DNA of 64,000 bases from JAIXWP01 sp041391745. GTDB lineage: Bacteria; Bacteroidota; Bacteroidia; Flavobacteriales_D; Sanyastnellaceae. Of the stretch, positions 61,347 through 64,000 are shown in pieces. Location: contig JAWKNK010000007.1 in assembly GCA_041391745.1 (NCBI GenBank), positions 62,001 through 126,000 of the forward strand, written 5' to 3'. Made by a program: the position numbers and the translations under genes. A model generated the notes under the pieces. It did not search any database and was not told the origin of the DNA. It saw only the letters and a list, made by a program, of their open reading frames with translations. Every line of letters starts with the position of its first letter. Positions within the stretch are counted from its first letter, which is position 1.

Positions 61347-61354
61347 TAACTTCG
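61347..61354 (+). promoter_or_regulatory. -7-like box of bshC
   Basis: TAACTTCG differs from TAnnTTTG by one base, matches the box in front of serC, and ends five bases before the bshC ATG. The transcript would begin at or near the start codon. Confidence 0.4.
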
Positions 61355-61359
61355 CACCG

Positions 61360-62931
61360 ATGATTTTCGAAAAATTTCCAATTAAAAATACACTAGGACT
61401 ATCTTCTATTGTGGAACAATTTCTACAAAACCATGAAGATGTCCACCGCTTGACGCACGGAGCTCCAACTCCTGATCAAATTCTATTGCTTGCTGCACAA
61501 AAGCAATTCGACCATTCTAAGCGCGAAGTTCTTGTTCAAGCCTTATCAAGACAATATGAGAAGGACGGAATTGCGGCCAATCAGAAGCTTTTGGACATGC
61601 TCGCATTGCCCAACTCTTTTACGATAACCACAGGACATCAACTTTGTCTCGCTACTGGACCACTCTATTTCATTTATAAAATAGCTTCGGCAATCGCTTT
61701 AGCTAGAAAATTGAATGATGAAGCCAACGGAAATAATTTTATTCCTGTATACTGGATGGCATCGGAAGATCACGACTTTGAGGAAATAAATCATTTCCAT
61801 TTATTCAATAAAAAATTGATTTGGAATACAGATCAAAGGGGTGCCGTGGGTGAGATGAGTTTGTCGGGGCTTGATCAAGTTTTAGAAGAATTACATTCCC
61901 TATTCAGAGATTCTGAAAAGGCAAAACGCTGGATGGATAAACTTTCGAATGCCTATCGCTCGAACAATTTGGCTGCTGCCACAAGATGTCTCGTTCATGA
62001 GATATTTGGACAAGAGGAGTTGCTGATAGTGGATGGAAATGATGTGGAGTTGAAGAAACTATTTTACCCAGTGCTTCTTTCTGAAATTTCCGAGAGAAAA
62101 TCAGAGGCCATAGTTACTGAAACCTCTCAATATCTAGAATCGAAAGGTCTAAAAGCTCAAGTCACTCCGCGAGAGGTGAACTTATTTTTTTTAGAAAAGG
62201 GCAGTCGTGAGCGCATCAAGTTTGATGGACAATTTACTATCGGGAATAAATCCTACTCAGAAATTGAATTGGTAAAGTTGCTCAATGATCATCCTGAAAA
62301 GTATAGTCCGAATGTGATTTTACGTCCCGTATATCAAGAGTTTATTTTACCCAATATAGCCTATATCGGGGGACCAGGAGAGCTTGCGTATTGGCATCAA
62401 CTCAAAGGGGTTTTTGAATTATATCAAACGAATTTCCCGGCGTTAGTCCTTAGAGATAGCGCTCTTATCCTTTCACCAGGAACGATAAAAAAAATGAATA
62501 AACTCGGCTTAGTAATCACCGATTTATTTAAGTCTCAAAAGGAGATTATAGATGCTTGGATGGAAGCCGACGGACTTGTTGATCTTACTTGTCAAAAAGC
62601 AGATTTGATAAAGTTATTTGATGATGTTACAGCGAAAGCGGCCAGCGTTGACGCAACACTGCACGGGTTTGTTCAGGCCGAGGGCAAACGTCAATTGAAT
62701 GCACTTGAGAACATTGAGAAAAAAATGACCAAGGCTTTTAAAACGCGAGAAGAGCAAAAAATTAATCAGTTAGAAAAGATTTGGTCGGAAGTATATCCCG
62801 ATCATCAGCCTCAAGAAAGATTTACGAATCTGAGTCAGTACATTGATGAATTGCCAGAGGATTTTATTGAGAAATTGATCGCGAACTTTAATCCATTACA
62901 AGCCGAACTCAAGGTGATTTCGCTAAACTAA
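61360..62931 (+). CDS. bshC: Bacillithiol biosynthesis cysteine-adding enzyme
   Basis: The 523-residue product matches BshC. The Rossmann-like core has TITTGHQLCLATGPLYFIYK and IPVYWMASEDHDFEEINHFH. YIGGPGELAYWHQLKGVFEL is a family hallmark, and a coiled-coil dimerisation region lies near the end (about 430-490). It adds cysteine to glucosaminyl-malate to make bacillithiol, the low-molecular-weight thiol of many Bacteroidota. Other bsh genes are outside the window. It converges on ruvX with a four-base overlap. Confidence 0.95.
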   Translation: MIFEKFPIKNTLGLSSIVEQFLQNHEDVHRLTHGAPTPDQILLLAAQKQFDHSKREVLVQALSRQYEKDGIAANQKLLDMLALPNSFTITTGHQLCLATGPLYFIYKIASAIALARKLNDEANGNNFIPVYWMASEDHDFEEINHFHLFNKKLIWNTDQRGAVGEMSLSGLDQVLEELHSLFRDSEKAKRWMDKLSNAYRSNNLAAATRCLVHEIFGQEELLIVDGNDVELKKLFYPVLLSEISERKSEAIVTETSQYLESKGLKAQVTPREVNLFFLEKGSRERIKFDGQFTIGNKSYSEIELVKLLNDHPEKYSPNVILRPVYQEFILPNIAYIGGPGELAYWHQLKGVFELYQTNFPALVLRDSALILSPGTIKKMNKLGLVITDLFKSQKEIIDAWMEADGLVDLTCQKADLIKLFDDVTAKAASVDATLHGFVQAEGKRQLNALENIEKKMTKAFKTREEQKINQLEKIWSEVYPDHQPQERFTNLSQYIDELPEDFIEKLIANFNPLQAELKVISLN

Positions 62932-63338
62932 TTTTGCTCTAAAAAAGACTGCAAAATAATCGCTGCGCTTACCTTGTCTAGATTCCCTTTGTTTTGGCGG
63001 TCTTTCTTCTTCATTCCTCCCATTATCAATGCTTGTGAGGCCAACTTGCTTGTGAACATTTCATCGATGCGATGAATAACTATCGAAGGAAATTTCTTGA
63101 GCAATTGATCGCAGAATTTTTGTTGCTCAATGGTGATTTCACTTGCATTTCCATCCAAATGGCGTGCTTCACCGACCACTATATCTACAATTTTTTCCTT
63201 TACAATCAATTTTTCGAGATAATTGAAAATGTTAGATGTATCAACAGTTTCAAGAGGTGAGGCAATGATTCGCAACTCATCTGTAATGGCCAGACCAGTG
63301 CGCTTCATTCCGTAGTCGATGGCAAGAACTTTAGACAT
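62928..63338 (-). CDS. ruvX: RuvX/YqgF Holliday-junction resolvase-like nuclease
   Basis: The start is the ATG at 63338 (MSKVLAIDYGMKRTGLAITD); the longer open frame upstream is not conserved in style. The 136-residue product has an RNase H-like fold with the catalytic Asp in LAIDYGMKRTG, VVGEARHLDGNASE and IDEMFTSKLASQ. The GNLDKVSAAIILQSFLEQ end completes it. The family acts in Holliday-junction or pre-16S rRNA processing. It is divergent from dapD, whose ATG is 41 bases away. Confidence 0.93.
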   Translation of the reverse strand: MSKVLAIDYGMKRTGLAITDELRIIASPLETVDTSNIFNYLEKLIVKEKIVDIVVGEARHLDGNASEITIEQQKFCDQLLKKFPSIVIHRIDEMFTSKLASQALIMGGMKKKDRQNKGNLDKVSAAIILQSFLEQN

Positions 63339-63379
63339 AGCTGCTTTGATTGTATTTTTGACAAAAATAAACTTATCTG

Positions 63380-64000
63380 ATGAGTGATTCATTGAAATCT
63401 TTGATTGAGGAAGCTTGGAATGACAGAAGTCTGCTTCAATCTGAAAATACAAAGGATGCAATTCGCCAAGTAATTGATTTGCTTGATAAAGGTGAACTCC
63501 GTGTGGCAGAGCCTGTAGGGGCGGATTGGCAGGTAAATGAATGGGTGAAAAAAGCAGTAGTGCTTTATTTTCCAATTCAACAAATGGAAATAATTGAAGT
63601 AGGTCCATTTGTTTTTCATGATAAAATGAAATTGAAAACGAACTATGCAGAACTTGGAGTTCGCGTAGTTCCTCATGCAATAGCGCGATATGGAGCTTTT
63701 TTAAACAAAGGTGTCATCATGATGCCGTCGTATGTGAATATTGGTGCATTCGTAGACAGTGGAACGATGGTAGACACATGGGCAACTGTTGGAAGCTGTG
63801 CCCAAATTGGTAAAGATGTACACTTAAGCGGTGGAGTAGGTATTGGTGGAGTGCTGGAGCCTCTTCAGGCCGCACCAGTGGTGATTGAAGATGGATGCTT
63901 TATTGGTTCGCGTTCGATAGTAGTAGAAGGTGTTCGTGTGAGAAAGCAAGCTGTATTGGGCGCGAATGTGGTACTTACAAAAAGCACGAAGATCATTGAT
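63380..64000 (+). CDS. dapD: Tetrahydrodipicolinate N-succinyltransferase, 5' part
   Basis: The frame starts at ATG 63380 (MSDSLKSLIEEAWNDRSLL) and stays open for 207 codons to the window edge. The helical N-terminal domain has AVVLYFPIQQMEIIEVGPF. The left-handed beta-helix begins ARYGAFLNKGVIMMPSYVNI, followed by VDTWATVGSCAQIGKDVHLS GGVGIGG. These are the DapD signatures. The enzyme feeds lysine and diaminopimelate synthesis. About 65 residues of the usual 270 lie beyond the window. Confidence 0.93.
   Translation, partial: MSDSLKSLIEEAWNDRSLLQSENTKDAIRQVIDLLDKGELRVAEPVGADWQVNEWVKKAVVLYFPIQQMEIIEVGPFVFHDKMKLKTNYAELGVRVVPHAIARYGAFLNKGVIMMPSYVNIGAFVDSGTMVDTWATVGSCAQIGKDVHLSGGVGIGGVLEPLQAAPVVIEDGCFIGSRSIVVEGVRVRKQAVLGANVVLTKSTKIID

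Noticed and set aside
1..64000. CRISPR array or prophage
   Set aside because: No spaced direct repeats of CRISPR type, no cas genes and no phage structural genes were seen; the only tandem array is the 14-bp minisatellite.

Overview
The window comes from a low-GC member of the Bacteroidota, most likely Flavobacteriales. The evidence is a T9SS type B (CHU_C) sorting domain, a SusC-like TonB receptor with a carboxypeptidase-like plug extension, DUF4476, DUF5916, DUF2279 and choice-of-anchor B proteins, a bacillithiol enzyme (BshC), and promoters with the TAnnTTTG -7 box. Shine-Dalgarno sites are almost absent; infC is the striking exception. The genus cannot be fixed from the sequence alone.

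Bases 1-10,700 are an accessory, decaying region. They hold a minisatellite, several copies of a dispersed CTTTGTG/GCGAAA-type repeat, and orphan secreted or barrel-like proteins. Gene debris includes a frameshifted barrel gene, an XRE-regulator tail, a partial copy of a nearby gene and a multiply frameshifted IS110-family transposase. The region ends with an intact AbiE-type toxin-antitoxin pair whose promoter lies in two concentric palindromes. It abuts the 3' end of a tRNA-Ala(GGC) gene, the classic position for an integration hotspot. No copy of an att repeat was seen.

Bases 10,900-30,500 are mostly core genome. A secreted two-DTG aspartyl protease overlaps a secreted protein with four glycogen-binding-like repeats, and a frameshifted methyltransferase converges on them. 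The thrS-infC-rpmI-rplT translation operon follows; infC starts with AUU behind a strong Shine-Dalgarno sequence. Next come an NHLRC2-like protein, a TPR lipoprotein, recA, the serC-serA-DUF1015-yggS group, a DUF4476 protein, a polysaccharide flippase, and the rny / zapA / coiled-coil cell-division group.

Bases 30,600-49,430 carry an M23 peptidase, ACMSD behind a peptide-type binding lipoprotein, a secreted nuclease-like protein and a lysine/alanine repeat protein. Two adjacent hybrid histidine kinases follow, and the second appears to be a pseudokinase. Then come MltG, a GNAT and a CoA-binding protein, an exopolysaccharide export / RfbC / lytic transglycosylase run, a class III CoA-transferase, and a photolyase with a TIGR01777 epimerase.

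Bases 49,480-64,000 carry a choice-of-anchor B protein with a dockerin-like tail, an ABC exporter coupled to a TonB-dependent receptor, a DUF5916 outer-membrane protein, and an ECF sigma factor with a probable membrane anti-sigma partner, a barrel protein and a CHU_C protein. The end has bshC, ruvX and the start of dapD. No CRISPR array, prophage or rRNA was seen.
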